This document shows positions 14,801 through 21,733 of a stretch of 28,297 bases of DNA, piece by piece (within the stretch, counting starts at the first letter, position 1; each line of letters starts with the position of its first letter). Location of the stretch: IMG/VR virus record IMGVR_UViG_3300037493_000610, positions 1-28,297 of that record; one strand, written 5' to 3'. A program made the translations under genes and the position numbers. The stretch is from a virus. Below the pieces are notes generated by a model, which saw nothing but the letters and a program-made list of their open reading frames with translations, was not told the origin of the DNA and searched no databases.

Positions 14801-15483
14801 GCCACTACAATTGCAATGCTCAATATCATTTTTAATACGTTACCTTCAGCAACGGCACGATATTGAATAACATCACCTGGCAATGGAACAATATGCCATT
14901 CTTCTTGCGGAACTAATTTACCATTAACAAATATAACTGGATTAAAGTTATATTCTTGAGCAACAGGGTATTGCGTTTTAACAAACTCAATAATTTCTGC
15001 AATAGATGAGTTTGCAGGAACCTGACCATCAATGCGTTCAGTCTTTAACGGATGGGGTTTAATGGCAAGCGTTAAATCACCAACATTAACTTTTTCAACG
15101 TAACGATAAAATCCTTCAACACGATGCTTCCATATTCCAGTGTCAAAACGCTCAATGGTGGTATCTGTATGCTCACTGACGTGAATAAATTGATTGGGTG
15201 ATACTACGACCCCAACGTGCATAAATAAACCGTTTACACGAAGCAGGGCAACGTCACCAATGGTAGGAGTGTCAACTTTTTCCCAGCCTTCTTTACCCAA
15301 GGCAATAAGTTGTTCTATTTTTGTTTGCTGCTCTGCCTCGTATTCCTCAGCAAAAGATGGCAGCTCAATGTTGTATTGTTCTTTATAGATTAACTTAACC
15401 AAACCCCAACAATCAATGCCGTCTTTATCACGGCCTTTTTTTAGGTATTTAAGACTAATGTAATCATTCCACCATGTTTTCAT
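8890..15483 (-). CDS. Tail-tip fusion: NlpC/P60 peptidase, gpI-like and gpJ-like host-specificity protein
   Basis: One uninterrupted 2197-residue frame. Residues 1-130 form an NlpC/P60 peptidase like the gpK tail-tip enzyme: Cys25 in GIDCWGLVK, His89 in FMHVGVVVS, His101 in FIHV. Residues about 130-270 resemble gpI: a ubiquitin-like part, then a long hydrophobic stretch (about 216-262, LKMILSIAIVVAAAYIVG). From about 285 (SQYGAIPVVLGQMRFTGLL) it is a gpJ-type central tail-tip protein. Fibronectin-like modules lie at about 1260-1720, a jelly-roll-like module (NLLTYSQDFSNAAW) at about 1758-1930, and further beta domains to the end. In lambda these are three genes. The peptidase probably opens host peptidoglycan and the J part recognises the receptor. 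The ATG overlaps the previous stop (TAATG). Confidence 0.9.
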   Translation of the reverse strand: MKTWWNDYISLKYLKKGRDKDGIDCWGLVKLIYKEQYNIELPSFAEEYEAEQQTKIEQLIALGKEGWEKVDTPTIGDVALLRVNGLFMHVGVVVSPNQFIHVSEHTDTTIERFDTGIWKHRVEGFYRYVEKVNVGDLTLAIKPHPLKTERIDGQVPANSSIAEIIEFVKTQYPVAQEYNFNPVIFVNGKLVPQEEWHIVPLPGDVIQYRAVAEGNVLKMILSIAIVVAAAYIVGPQMLALEGFAATAVQAGLTIVGNLLLNAIFPVRMPTQEAPGNAIAQNLLQGGSNQASQYGAIPVVLGQMRFTGLLGAQIYAESNTDTSYLRMLLVWGYGPLQVSDMRIGSADINTLEELDQSTISGFKDLVEDYSYFNSIYPNDVEQLPINVEMAATETTKTITSIIRATNVVTVTTSVAHTFLVDNPVTISGATGFNGTFTIASTPTPTTFTYAQTAANASLATGTAFSVVSPWYEKVINELCTSVSVNLHFPRGLRRLQMDGDGAGKIKEELFSADVQIRQLDNNTLAPLEAFGKVESLFKKATVTIDGAFFGTTTTGMQSSPDPCYRWAFLSLDIFNKLVIRYGSYSNTSNANPSGAFLDRLKKITKNLNTVYNIYPTIPSDEILLYEICMYGSKVFSTVDRRSLMPATYTGLNLTTKTASSSTNYGMAYDPSASVKQTSATISVGSLSRTGRTNTVYIGVTGTDFVKRKDAFSYNVSFIVPEGKYEVRIRRNTTTTEEYVASAIKYQRMSSSILTSVTAYGASRPVNPPKPMAMTALKIKATDQINQSLEGISATVVSICLDWDSATTTWVLRPTRNPASLFRYVLQHPANAQAVTDSQLDLTSIEVWHQYCQTNEFIFDSVITDQQSLLDVLRDICAAGRSSPTLVDGKWTVVTDKPRTVTAQYFTPHNSWGFESTKALPKLPHAFRIPFKNSEQGYQPDEYIVYNDGYDETNATLFEQMEFPGVTSRTAIHKHARFHFAQIKLRPETYTLNADIENLICTRGDLVKVSHDVPMWGLGSGRIAQFISTTSIRLDEKMPMDVGFNYTIRIRLENGSSITRTVASKPSAGYYDTITLTSPITSTEGAVNNLFMFGSLSSDSVDLIVQSIEPSNNLSALLTLVDYSPAIYNSDLEPIPPFNSQLSLPPLLMKDKITVAPVITTVVSDETVMLRPAPNQFLYRIKLSFSNPETLPSIAKYIEGQIDFSGDTSLIWQTSQSVDIRDTCIYFSDVEEGAEYRIRVRYVTDDGRAGPWAYATNHTVAGKTNPPANVTGLIATVSGDKIKLDWNDNAELDLWGYEVRATNAGWGTAGYLYRGASSECLIAPGAIGVTEDYFVKAVDVIDLYCLNATSVTFTPSIVPAVSVINTSFLSTSLTTTSLVLDWADVSPQFGLSHYIISYNSSTVTARTSTLTVPVDWVGSRTFTVTTVDTQNRQSTATSVVVNKVIPNPPPSSSTSIVNNILQLSWAASVRTTLPISGYELRTSDTGWGTNGFLFKGDALSFSVIPALGANTWYVRSFDTDNRYSATSLAISYTRVIPVAPAVHIPSYTFADTSLTNATVTLDWNDITPLFGLNQYKITYGSDVIYAKSSTITLPADWLGDRIYNISTIDLLGAESTALTITVPKSAPNPVPSASVRTQVIDNNVLLYWSLPAKTTLPIQDVQIRKGPVYATAEIIGFKNGTFTSIQELSAGNYTYWIAVRDTDNNFSTPVSITSQVAQPPDFVFNAQYFSTFSGTKTSAINEQGGVLLPVSTTETWTEHFNRNLLTYSQDFSNAAWSKTNLTSVANSITAPDGTLTADTLSATAAGATLCVQTITGIGSATGNTYSIYAKKLTGATIGNSFVLRNGTTSTNISALTINYDTGVISQSIGTGAYSINAGNGWWRIVMSVTTGVSNGDTLLTYAGFTGGVSVISDGAYFWGAQLEPISTVRPYIATTTPAAIWADPTAQIAAGFPIFIQPNKETGSYVEVFDYGTVLGSSQITLNYQGSVIASSATISFDIGISQDGITYTTTTGAQSIFATNFRYVKITANVTTSNTTGLYLLQSMNVLLNAKLISDAGNVNAISTDASGTIVNFAKEFVDIMSITVSPNGSTLLTPVYDFKDSVLTGTYSVTSNVMTVNVTAHSLISGQKVRLTFTSGTAPNGVYTIASVVNANQYTVNLTTANTSGNISTYPESFRIYLFNSAGVRTSGSVSWNVRGY
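10330..11700 (-). repeat. Alternating fibronectin-like domain repeats in the gpJ-like part
   Basis: Within the fusion protein, two kinds of beta module alternate A-B-A-B-A. A modules (about 11700-11420, 11160-10890 and 10610-10330) carry Y-E-V-R-A-T-N-A-G-W-G or Y-E-L-R-T-S-D-T-G-W-G, with W at a core strand. B modules (about 11411-11160 and 10870-10620) carry D-W-x-D-x-(S/T)-P-x-F-G-L and a later D-W-x-G-x-R. The A/B pair has been duplicated as a unit. Borders are approximate. Confidence 0.65.
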
Positions 15484-15998
15484 TAATATAATCCTGGGAA
15501 ATAAGACGGTGTAAAAGTATGGGCAGGGAACGGTTCAATTGCTAAAGATTCTACATTCAAATCTGCCACTATGCTATTAGCATTATACGTTATTCCACTC
15601 ATTAAAAACCCTGGAAATGAAATTTCTAATACATTAGGAGTTCTAGTTAATACCAATTCAATGTTGACATTTAACGCAGTAGTAGCCAACCGTATTGTTG
15701 GAGTAAGGTACCTTGTTACATCGTTAATAGTAATTTGACATCGAGGCGCTGCGTCAGCTTCTTCAGATGGCAATGTAATTTGAAACGGTAAGAATACATA
15801 ATCATTGCCACGGCTTTTTATGCCATAAACAACATCATCATCTGTAATGGAAAGACGCTCTGTATAGTTATCAGCCAATCTAATTGGAGTAGTTATACCT
15901 TCGCCAGTGATAGTAAGTAATACAGCTAAAGTATCATCACCTTCAGGGCTAAACATAGCCTTTAATGCTGCTGGTGAAAATGAACTTAATCTACTCAT
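15483..15998 (-). CDS. Tail-tip protein, DUF1833 family (gpL-like role)
   Basis: A 171-residue protein of the DUF1833 family. It has an LSSFSPAALKAMFSPEGDDTL start, G-I-T-T-P-I-R-L-A-D-N-Y, L-P-S-E-E-A-D-A-A-P-R-C-Q-I-T-I-N and a final P-F-P-A-H-T-F-T-P-S-Y-F-P-G-L-Y. Members lie between the distal tail protein and the NlpC/J genes and take the place of lambda gpL as part of the tail tip. It overlaps the previous gene by ATGA and the next by one base. Confidence 0.82.
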   Translation of the reverse strand: MSRLSSFSPAALKAMFSPEGDDTLAVLLTITGEGITTPIRLADNYTERLSITDDDVVYGIKSRGNDYVFLPFQITLPSEEADAAPRCQITINDVTRYLTPTIRLATTALNVNIELVLTRTPNVLEISFPGFLMSGITYNANSIVADLNVESLAIEPFPAHTFTPSYFPGLY

Positions 15999-16360
15999 GG
16001 CATTTGCTCTAATGAAAGTGAAATTCTATATAGGTCAGGCGCAAAATAGGAAATACCAAAATATTTACCATCACTAGACGGAACTATCCGTACTTCAATA
16101 GTAGTCTGAGTTCTTGGATGTGTAAAGTCAAATCTAGCCGTTCCTCTTAGCGTAGTAGTAATAAATGTTTCTAATGTGGCAATTTGTGCATTGTCCATTA
16201 TAAAATCTACATTCATTGTCCTAGGTTTTTCACCTCTATAACGCATTTTAGCTGGCCCAGCATCCATTGGGCTTACTAGAACAAGAGCGCCTGACACCTC
16301 AGAATAACTCTGAGAATCAGCACTTGTCGGCAGTGTTGGAGGCCAGGTATATGTTGCCAT
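15995..16360 (-). CDS. Minor tail protein M-like (distal tail protein)
   Basis: A 121-residue protein just after the tape measure gene. Its beta-rich sequence (RTMNVDFIMDNAQIATLE, T-T-L-R-G-T-A-R-F-D-F-T-H-P, then Y-R-I-S-L-S-L-E-Q-M-P) fits the short M-type minor tail proteins that cap the end of the tail tube. The gene order (tape measure, M-like, DUF1833, NlpC/J) matches lambda-type tails. It overlaps the next gene by ATGA. Confidence 0.78.
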   Translation of the reverse strand: MATYTWPPTLPTSADSQSYSEVSGALVLVSPMDAGPAKMRYRGEKPRTMNVDFIMDNAQIATLETFITTTLRGTARFDFTHPRTQTTIEVRIVPSSDGKYFGISYFAPDLYRISLSLEQMP

Positions 16361-16362
16361 GA

Positions 16363-19119
16363 TTATCTTCCTACTAATGTTGGTCTTGCATTAAATGTAC
16401 TGCGAATAGCAGAGTTAGCGCCAGAGCCATTACGTCTGATTTCGCCAGCAACCATATCACCAATAGTAACCTCAATTTTACGGTTGCCACGGCTATCTAT
16501 TGTTTCATTGGCAGAGGCTTGTGATGAGCTGTTGTTATTGATTACAACTGACACGTTAGAACCCATTTTGTTGAACGGAACAATGCTACCTGTGGCCTGT
16601 GGAACAAACATCTCCGCACCACGCTCTCCAACTAAATAACTATGTTTTGGATTAACAGGGCCACCTGCGGCATCAGCACCACCGTAGTTTAAGTATGGAT
16701 TTTGGTCAATACTGTAAGCTCCAGCATTTGCACTAACTCCGCCATTTCCACCAAGCATATTAGTAAAGAAGTCACCAATACCTCCACTGCCACCTAACGC
16801 ATTACTTATAGAATTAAACAATGGCTCAGTGATGCTTTTTTGAATACTTAATCGCAACAAGTCTTTAAGAATTGAACTAACCATATCTGAGAAACTTGTT
16901 TTAGTGTTAGTAAAGAAGTCAGTCATGGCCTGTGCAGAGTTTCTAGCAAAGCCATCATAGATACGCTCAAGCTCTTTGACCATTGAGGCTTCTTCTTTTA
17001 GAGCATCTTTACTTTCTTTATCGGCTTCTTTCTTATCTCTATCTAACTGTTCTTTTTTAGCAGTAAGGTCAACCAACTGCATACGAGCAGCAATCTCAGC
17101 ATTTAAAGCATCAACATTTTCGCCTCTTGCTTCCATCAAGATTTTACGTTCTGTTAGGCGTGACAAGTTAGTCGCTTCAATGGCGGCTTCTGTTTTGCCG
17201 TAAGTATCAATCTCAATAACAAGTTTTGCTATTTTGTCATCAATACCTTTTTGAGTTTCAATCTGAACCTTGTTTACTTCATCCATTTTTTCTTTTAATA
17301 AGTCTTGGATGTTGGCAGAACGCTCTACCAATAAATCTTCAGCTCTTAACTCATCTTGCAATTCTTTTAATGTTTTAGCCTGGTCTTTCTTGGCTTTAGT
17401 GGCCTCTTTTATAGCGCCAGTGGCTTTGTCGTATTTTTCTTTTAGTATCTCTAACTTCGCAATAACTTCAGAATCAGGTAATCCAGCTTTTTTACCTTCA
17501 ACCATTATGGTTGTCATATCTCGGCTATATGCAAGAGCCAACTCTTTTTGAGTAACAAGTTTTTCGCTTAATTTTGTATATTCTTCTGATACTTTAACTA
17601 TGCCACCTTTTTCAATATCAGCAGCCTGAGCAATAGAGAATTTTAAATCGGCTATTCTTTTTTGACTAATAATTGCTTTTTGATTTAATTCTTCTAACTC
17701 TGCTTTGTTACTTGTAACACCGCCAAAGAATGTAGAAGAATAACCAGCTTTTTTTACTTGTTCTATTTTTTTGTTTAAAGTATCAAGTTGCTTTATTTCA
17801 TCAATTAATTTGCTTTTAGATGAAGATTGTTTGTCATCAATAGCAATACCTTGTGCTTTTAATTTATTTTGACGCTCATACTCATCATTTATTTCTTTCA
17901 TTATTGGAGTAAGGCCACGAGCTTTATCAATCCATTGAAGAATAGTATCGCCAAACAATAGGAACCCTGTGATTGCAATACCAATTGGGCCTCCTAAAGC
18001 TGCTACAGCAATTTTAAATCCTGTTAGAGCTTTTGCTGCCAATGTTGAGCTTGCTGCGACAGCATTGTTTAAAACAACCTGTTCACGCATAGCAACTGAG
18101 TTTGCTGCCGCCCAAGCGGTTGTTGCCCTAGCGTTATTAGCCAATGCCGCAGTTGAGGCTGCTTCAGCTAATGCTTTTTCTTTTAATAATAAATTTTCTT
18201 TAACAATTTCAATTTGACGAATTTGACTAGCGCGAATAGAAGCATTGATACCTATAACAAATTTACCTAATTGCGCTCCAACAGCCACCAATGCAGCATT
18301 AGCAAGTAAACTTAAGTTATCTGCTAATAATATTATTGTCTGACTAATTTTTTTGGAGATGCCATCAGCCTTATCTGCCTCACCAATAAACAATGTAAAG
18401 TTATTTTTAAGAACGGTAATTGCACTAGAGATAGTGCCAACAGATTTAACTTGCTCTTGCAATCCAGCAAGGTAAGCAGGGTCAGTCAATGCTTTAGCCA
18501 ATACTTCAGCAGTCAACTCACCTTGGGTTGACATGTTTTTCAGTTCACCGTAAGTAACATTCAATGACTTGGCTAACTGCCTCATTATCATTGGTGCGCC
18601 TTCTGATACGGCTAAGAACTCTTGGCCGTTTATTTTGCCAGAGCCAAATGATTGAGAAAGTTGCAACATAACAGAGTTGGTTTCTTGAACCGTTGCATTT
18701 GAAACACGTAAACTCAATGCAACAGATTCAGTAATCATCCCAATTTCTTTTTGAGATGTACCAAAGTCGCGCAGGTTATTTGTTAGACGTGCGTAGAGAA
18801 TACCAATAGAGCCAATGTCAGACTGAGATTCACGAGCTATTCTAACGACATCACGATAGGCTATATTGTATTTATCAAGGTTTTTTGTAGCTAATTGAAG
18901 TTGAGCATCAAACTTTTTATACTCATCGGCTGTTTTTAATATGGTAGCCACTCCGAAAGCACCAGCAAGTCCGCTAAATGCGTTTTTAGCCATTGTAACG
19001 GACTTGTCGATGTTCCGCATCGCGGTATCAACGCTTTTATTTGCCTTATTCATGTCTGCTTGCAGACGCGCTATATCAGCAAATAATTTAATCTCAATTG
19101 AACCAGCAGAAAGAGCCAT
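16363..19119 (-). CDS. Tape measure protein
   Basis: A 918-residue, mostly helical protein. The N-terminus (L-F-A-D-I-A-R-L-Q-A-D-M-N-K-A-N) and the conserved region with A-R-L-T-N-N-L, F-G-S-G-K-I-N-G-Q-E-F and S-E-G-A-P-M-I-M-R-Q-L-A-K-S-L are typical of lambda-type tape measure proteins. Hydrophobic stretches near residues 260-300 and 370-395 could insert in the host membrane during DNA entry. Long coiled coils fill the centre. The C-terminus has Y-L-V-G-E-R-G-A-E-M-F-V-P, a common tape-measure ending. Tape measure length sets tail length; at about 1.5 angstrom per residue this suggests a tail near 135 nm. It starts nine bases after the frameshifted chaperone. Confidence 0.92.
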   Translation of the reverse strand: MALSAGSIEIKLFADIARLQADMNKANKSVDTAMRNIDKSVTMAKNAFSGLAGAFGVATILKTADEYKKFDAQLQLATKNLDKYNIAYRDVVRIARESQSDIGSIGILYARLTNNLRDFGTSQKEIGMITESVALSLRVSNATVQETNSVMLQLSQSFGSGKINGQEFLAVSEGAPMIMRQLAKSLNVTYGELKNMSTQGELTAEVLAKALTDPAYLAGLQEQVKSVGTISSAITVLKNNFTLFIGEADKADGISKKISQTIILLADNLSLLANAALVAVGAQLGKFVIGINASIRASQIRQIEIVKENLLLKEKALAEAASTAALANNARATTAWAAANSVAMREQVVLNNAVAASSTLAAKALTGFKIAVAALGGPIGIAITGFLLFGDTILQWIDKARGLTPIMKEINDEYERQNKLKAQGIAIDDKQSSSKSKLIDEIKQLDTLNKKIEQVKKAGYSSTFFGGVTSNKAELEELNQKAIISQKRIADLKFSIAQAADIEKGGIVKVSEEYTKLSEKLVTQKELALAYSRDMTTIMVEGKKAGLPDSEVIAKLEILKEKYDKATGAIKEATKAKKDQAKTLKELQDELRAEDLLVERSANIQDLLKEKMDEVNKVQIETQKGIDDKIAKLVIEIDTYGKTEAAIEATNLSRLTERKILMEARGENVDALNAEIAARMQLVDLTAKKEQLDRDKKEADKESKDALKEEASMVKELERIYDGFARNSAQAMTDFFTNTKTSFSDMVSSILKDLLRLSIQKSITEPLFNSISNALGGSGGIGDFFTNMLGGNGGVSANAGAYSIDQNPYLNYGGADAAGGPVNPKHSYLVGERGAEMFVPQATGSIVPFNKMGSNVSVVINNNSSSQASANETIDSRGNRKIEVTIGDMVAGEIRRNGSGANSAIRSTFNARPTLVGR

Positions 19120-19128
19120 AATGAACCT

Positions 19129-19539
19129 CTAGCGTAAAATACCTTTAATATGTTGAGCCAACTTAGATTGGTCTTGCTCAACCACTTTGCCTGGGGGTGG
19201 GCAATCTATCTTGCTAGATAAATGCACTTGTTCAACATATACCGCAGAGGCTTTCCTTATTATACTTAATTCCCAAGGCTTTAGGGTAAATCCATTTTGC
19301 TCTTGCCACGATGCTAACTCTTGCCAACTAAATGGTGCTTGCCCCATCCCTGTGTTTATACAAGCACCAGCACTCATTAAGTAGTCAAATAAATACCTGC
19401 AAGTTAAGTCTGGCCATAATATTTCTGCTCCAGATTCTTCGTACTGCTCTATTCTACTTATTTCCTGCTTATCAGGTATCGTGTATAACCATACATAATA
19501 CCTAACAAATGTTAATATTTCGTTGGCAAGCTCGGCATA
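19129..19539 (-). CDS. Tail chaperone frameshift extension (gpT-like)
   Basis: This frame lies -1 relative to the chaperone gene and is open from the slip site at 19539 to 19129 (136 residues). It begins Y-A-E-L-A-N-E-I-L-T-F-V and contains W-P-D-L-T-C-R-Y-L-F-D-Y-L and F-S-W-Q-E-L-A-S-W. No independent start with a good ribosome-binding site is seen; an ATG at 19377 falls mid-domain. In lambda the chaperone gpG is extended to gpGT by a -1 frameshift, and the GT protein links the tape measure to tube subunits. Position just before the tape measure gene fits. The predicted fusion is 264 residues. Confidence 0.75.
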   Translation of the reverse strand, partial: YAELANEILTFVRYYVWLYTIPDKQEISRIEQYEESGAEILWPDLTCRYLFDYLMSAGACINTGMGQAPFSWQELASWQEQNGFTLKPWELSIIRKASAVYVEQVHLSSKIDCPPPGKVVEQDQSKLAQHIKGILR

Positions 19540-19922
19540 AAATTTTCAGTTTCATTCAGGAACTTTTCTACCTGCTCAGTTATGTAGTTAAGTTTTGGGT
19601 TGCTGTACAACGCAAATGCACCGCCATCAATAGGGAAATTATCAATTGATGCTGTAACTGCTGCATAAAACTCAGCTTGTAACTGACGTGTTTCTTCTGC
19701 TGCATTTTTAGATGCTTTACCACGCAACATAGCAATAGAGCGTGTTTGAACTGCATTATCTAATTTGTATTTAGCATTAACAAATTCTTTAGAGCCTGGG
19801 CCGTAAACATTAATCAATACTTTCTTACCATTAAATAACAAGTCCTCACCTTTGGGGTTGAGAACCGTTAAACTTGCCGTATCTATTGTTTCAAACTGCG
19901 ATAAATCAAAATCTTTAGACAT
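19512..19922 (-). CDS. Tail assembly chaperone (gpG-like)
   Basis: A 136-residue tail assembly chaperone, located between the tail tube and tape measure genes as in lambda. It has a beta-rich N-terminus (TASLTVLNPKGEDLLFNG, V-L-I-N-V-Y-G-P-G-S) and a helical C-terminal half. ACGGAG (19934-19929) is its ribosome-binding site, six bases from the ATG. Near its end, a slippery sequence (19545-19539) allows part of the ribosomes to enter the -1 frame. Chaperones of this family bind the tape measure and recruit tube subunits; they are absent from mature virions. Confidence 0.85.
   Translation of the reverse strand: MSKDFDLSQFETIDTASLTVLNPKGEDLLFNGKKVLINVYGPGSKEFVNAKYKLDNAVQTRSIAMLRGKASKNAAEETRQLQAEFYAAVTASIDNFPIDGGAFALYSNPKLNYITEQVEKFLNETENFMPSLPTKY
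19539..19545 (-). promoter_or_regulatory. Slippery heptamer for programmed -1 frameshift
   Basis: On the minus strand, the codons GAA AAT TTT ATG near the chaperone 3' end contain A.AAT.TTT, which fits the X.XXY.YYZ rule for -1 slippage. After the slip, reading continues TAT GCC GAG, an open frame of 136 codons. The zero frame stops 27 bases after the heptamer. No strong downstream pseudoknot was identified by eye. Confidence 0.7.
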
Positions 19923-19934
19923 AATACTCTCCGT

Positions 19935-19972
19935 AAAAAAAACTCCGTAAAAAGATGAGGCGCGTGACGGAG
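19935..19972 (-). terminator. Terminator-like hairpin that shares an arm with the chaperone RBS
   Basis: In the leftward sense, CTCCGT (19972-19967) pairs with ACGGAG (19948-19943) over an 18-base loop and is followed by eight T (19942-19935). A second ACGGAG (19934-19929), the ribosome-binding site of the chaperone gene, comes directly after. The stem is only 6 bp, so it is a weak terminator. Pairing of the first arm with the second ACGGAG instead would hide the ribosome-binding site. Confidence 0.45.
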
Positions 19973-20012
19973 GAACACGGTTTGTCAGCTAATGCTCTAG
20001 CCTCAAAACTTA

Positions 20013-20474
20013 TTAAGGTGCTAATACTTCAACAATGCCAACACCTGCTGAGTTTGTAGTAATAGACAAACTTACAGTTGCCATACGCATTGTGTCAACA
20101 CCACCAGTTGCTTTTTTCAATGACAATGTTTTAGCTTGGAAGTAATCAACATCCGCGTCTGGATAAGCTACTTTAAAGCTGAAATTGCTATCTGAAAGTA
20201 AAGCTGTTTTTAAAACAATCATACCTGCATCATCAGAATTATAGCCAATTGATAAGGTTTTAGTACCCTCATTGAATGAGGCTTTATATTTATCTGTGCC
20301 ACGAGTGTTGATTGGATTGAAAGTAACTTCTGCATATTCACGACCATGTTCACCACCATCATCAATATTACCAATTACTGTCCATGTTAAAGCAGCGTAG
20401 CCAGTTCCATCAAATGTTGCTGGGGCGGCTGCACTGATACTAACTACGGTTCCTGCTACGGTTCCAAGTGCCAT
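20013..20474 (-). CDS. Major tail (tube) protein
   Basis: A 153-residue beta-rich protein. The N-terminal G-T-V-A-G-T-V-V-S-I-S-A-A-A-P-A-T-F-D-G-T-G-Y and W-T-V-I-G-N-I-D-D-G-G region, together with D-Y-F-Q-A-K-T-L-S-L and C-terminal T-V-S-L-S-I-T-T-N-S, fit the lambda gpV-type tail tube subunit (without gpV's extra C-terminal Ig domain). It lies between the tail completion protein and the chaperone, the usual place. It probably polymerises into the tail tube and is made in large amounts. Confidence 0.85.
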   Translation of the reverse strand: MALGTVAGTVVSISAAAPATFDGTGYAALTWTVIGNIDDGGEHGREYAEVTFNPINTRGTDKYKASFNEGTKTLSIGYNSDDAGMIVLKTALLSDSNFSFKVAYPDADVDYFQAKTLSLKKATGGVDTMRMATVSLSITTNSAGVGIVEVLAP

Positions 20475-20497
20475 AATAATACTCCTTAAAAATTAAA

Positions 20498-20893
20498 TTA
20501 ATTGCTATGAACAATACGGAAATCAATGGTGGAGTAAAATATACCTACTTCATCATCTCTAAAATCCGCATTAACCACGTCTTTTATTACACTATCAGTT
20601 TTGACCCCATTAAACGTGCCTTGCTTATGGTTACAAGCTGCTACTACTAATGCAGCGATTTCCTTAACCTGAAGATAAGTTTTCGCTGCAATAGTAACTT
20701 GAACTCTGCTTCTATATATTTCAGAAGTTAAACCGATAGCAGTTTGTTCTGTGCTAGATACTAACATATATGCTATAGCTGGCAAAGTTGTTCCTAGTGG
20801 TATTAAACTAGGAAAAATTCTTACTTTAGGTACTTGCACTAATAATGGCGCGTTTGTAGAAAGTAAATTATATATGACTTTTTCTGCTGACAT
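20498..20893 (-). CDS. Tail completion protein, DUF3168 family
   Basis: A 131-residue protein. It has the family features S-A-E-K-V-I-Y-N-L-L at the start, I-F-P-S-L-I-P-L-G-T-T-L-P-A-I-A-Y, and a final beta stretch with S-T-I-D-F-R-I-V. DUF3168 (gp17-like) proteins lie at the head-tail joint or end of the tube and stop tail growth. ATG 20893 is preferred over TTG 20896: AAGGAAG lies upstream, and the A of the ATG overlaps the previous TGA. Confidence 0.85.
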   Translation of the reverse strand: MSAEKVIYNLLSTNAPLLVQVPKVRIFPSLIPLGTTLPAIAYMLVSSTEQTAIGLTSEIYRSRVQVTIAAKTYLQVKEIAALVVAACNHKQGTFNGVKTDSVIKDVVNADFRDDEVGIFYSTIDFRIVHSN

Positions 20894-21396
20894 CAATCAC
20901 TTCCTTCAGGTGCTACTGTGTTAATACCTTCTTGAGTTAATCTTTCACGAATTTTATTTGTTACTGCAATAACGGCATCTCCACCTTTTGTATCTAAAGC
21001 TGGGCGCATATATGGTTTTGCTACTGCGCCTGGGTGTGATACTTGTGGTGTTTGTATAGATTTACCATCTTTAGCCATAAATCTTAACATTCCACCATTT
21101 CTGCCTTTAATAATATGGGCAGCCGTTCCAAACTCAACAAAGCGGTAGTACCAAGCCTTTTTATCTCCAGCCTTGGCATAAGCCTCAACTCTGCCTTTTT
21201 TCGCGTTACTGCCTGTTCTTATGCTTCGTTTTAAGTCACCATCTTTAACGGCAACATTTTTCTTAGCTTCATTTGCAATAACTCTTGCGCCAGCCCTTAA
21301 AGCAGCTCGCATAATATTCTTTTCAATCTTTAATGGTAATGATTGAAGAAATTGGCCTAATTCCTTACCGCCACGAATATTAATTGTATCATCCAT
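20893..21396 (-). CDS. HK97 gp10-like head-tail / tail completion protein
   Basis: A 167-residue protein of the HK97 gp10 family. G-G-K-E-L-G-Q-F-L-Q-S-L-P-L-K-I-E-K-N-I near the N-terminus is followed by A-L-R-A-G-A-R-V-I-A-N-E-A-K-K-N-V, K-D-G-D-L-K-R-S-I, Y-Y-R-F-V-E-F-G-T-A-A-H, and P-Y-M-R-P-A-L-D near the end. These segments are diagnostic. It probably joins or completes the neck or tail. ATG 21396 keeps only an eight-base overlap with the previous gene; a start at 21444 would add sequence outside the family. Confidence 0.92.
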   Translation of the reverse strand: MDDTINIRGGKELGQFLQSLPLKIEKNIMRAALRAGARVIANEAKKNVAVKDGDLKRSIRTGSNAKKGRVEAYAKAGDKKAWYYRFVEFGTAAHIIKGRNGGMLRFMAKDGKSIQTPQVSHPGAVAKPYMRPALDTKGGDAVIAVTNKIRERLTQEGINTVAPEGSD

Positions 21397-21733
21397 TTTC
21401 AGAGTAATCCTCAGCAGTAAATTCCATTGCTTCTCTGCGACCAATCTCAGCAGGTTTACTTACAATCTGCAAAATCCTGTCATCTCTATCAAGCATTACT
21501 ATCCGCATCATTGCGGTAATACCATCATCGTACCTTACTAAAACTTTACACGGTCTTTTCAATAATCTCAAATCGCTGTTAGTTGATTCTTGCATACGAG
21601 AGGTAATATCCAATACTTGCGCCCAACATTCTTTATATGTTGTCCAAGCAATAACTTCTGAACCGTAATTGGCATCTTGCGTTACCGATTTTTGTTCAAT
21701 TCGTATGCGTCTATCTAGTTTACCAATTTGCAT
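21389..21733 (-). CDS. Head-tail adaptor (phage head-tail joining family)
   Basis: A 114-residue protein: M-Q-I-G-K-L-D-R-R-I-R-I-E, then S-E-V-I-A-W-T-T-Y-K-E-C-W-A-Q-V, R-M-Q-E-S-T, V-L-V-R-Y-D-D-G-I and Y-S-E-N at the end. This is the SPP1 gp16 / HK97-type head-closure family that binds below the connector ring and seals the packaged head. It overlaps the connector gene by one base (TAATG) and the gp10-like gene by eight bases. Confidence 0.93.
   Translation of the reverse strand: MQIGKLDRRIRIEQKSVTQDANYGSEVIAWTTYKECWAQVLDITSRMQESTNSDLRLLKRPCKVLVRYDDGITAMMRIVMLDRDDRILQIVSKPAEIGRREAMEFTAEDYSENG

Noticed and set aside
8890-15483. Rightward and other-frame ORFs inside the large tail-tip gene
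   Set aside because: They are short, low-complexity and in shadow of a clearly coding frame.
19129-19377. Separate gene starting at ATG 19377
   Set aside because: That ATG falls mid-domain and has no good ribosome-binding site. The frame is open upstream to the slip site, so a frameshift extension explains it.
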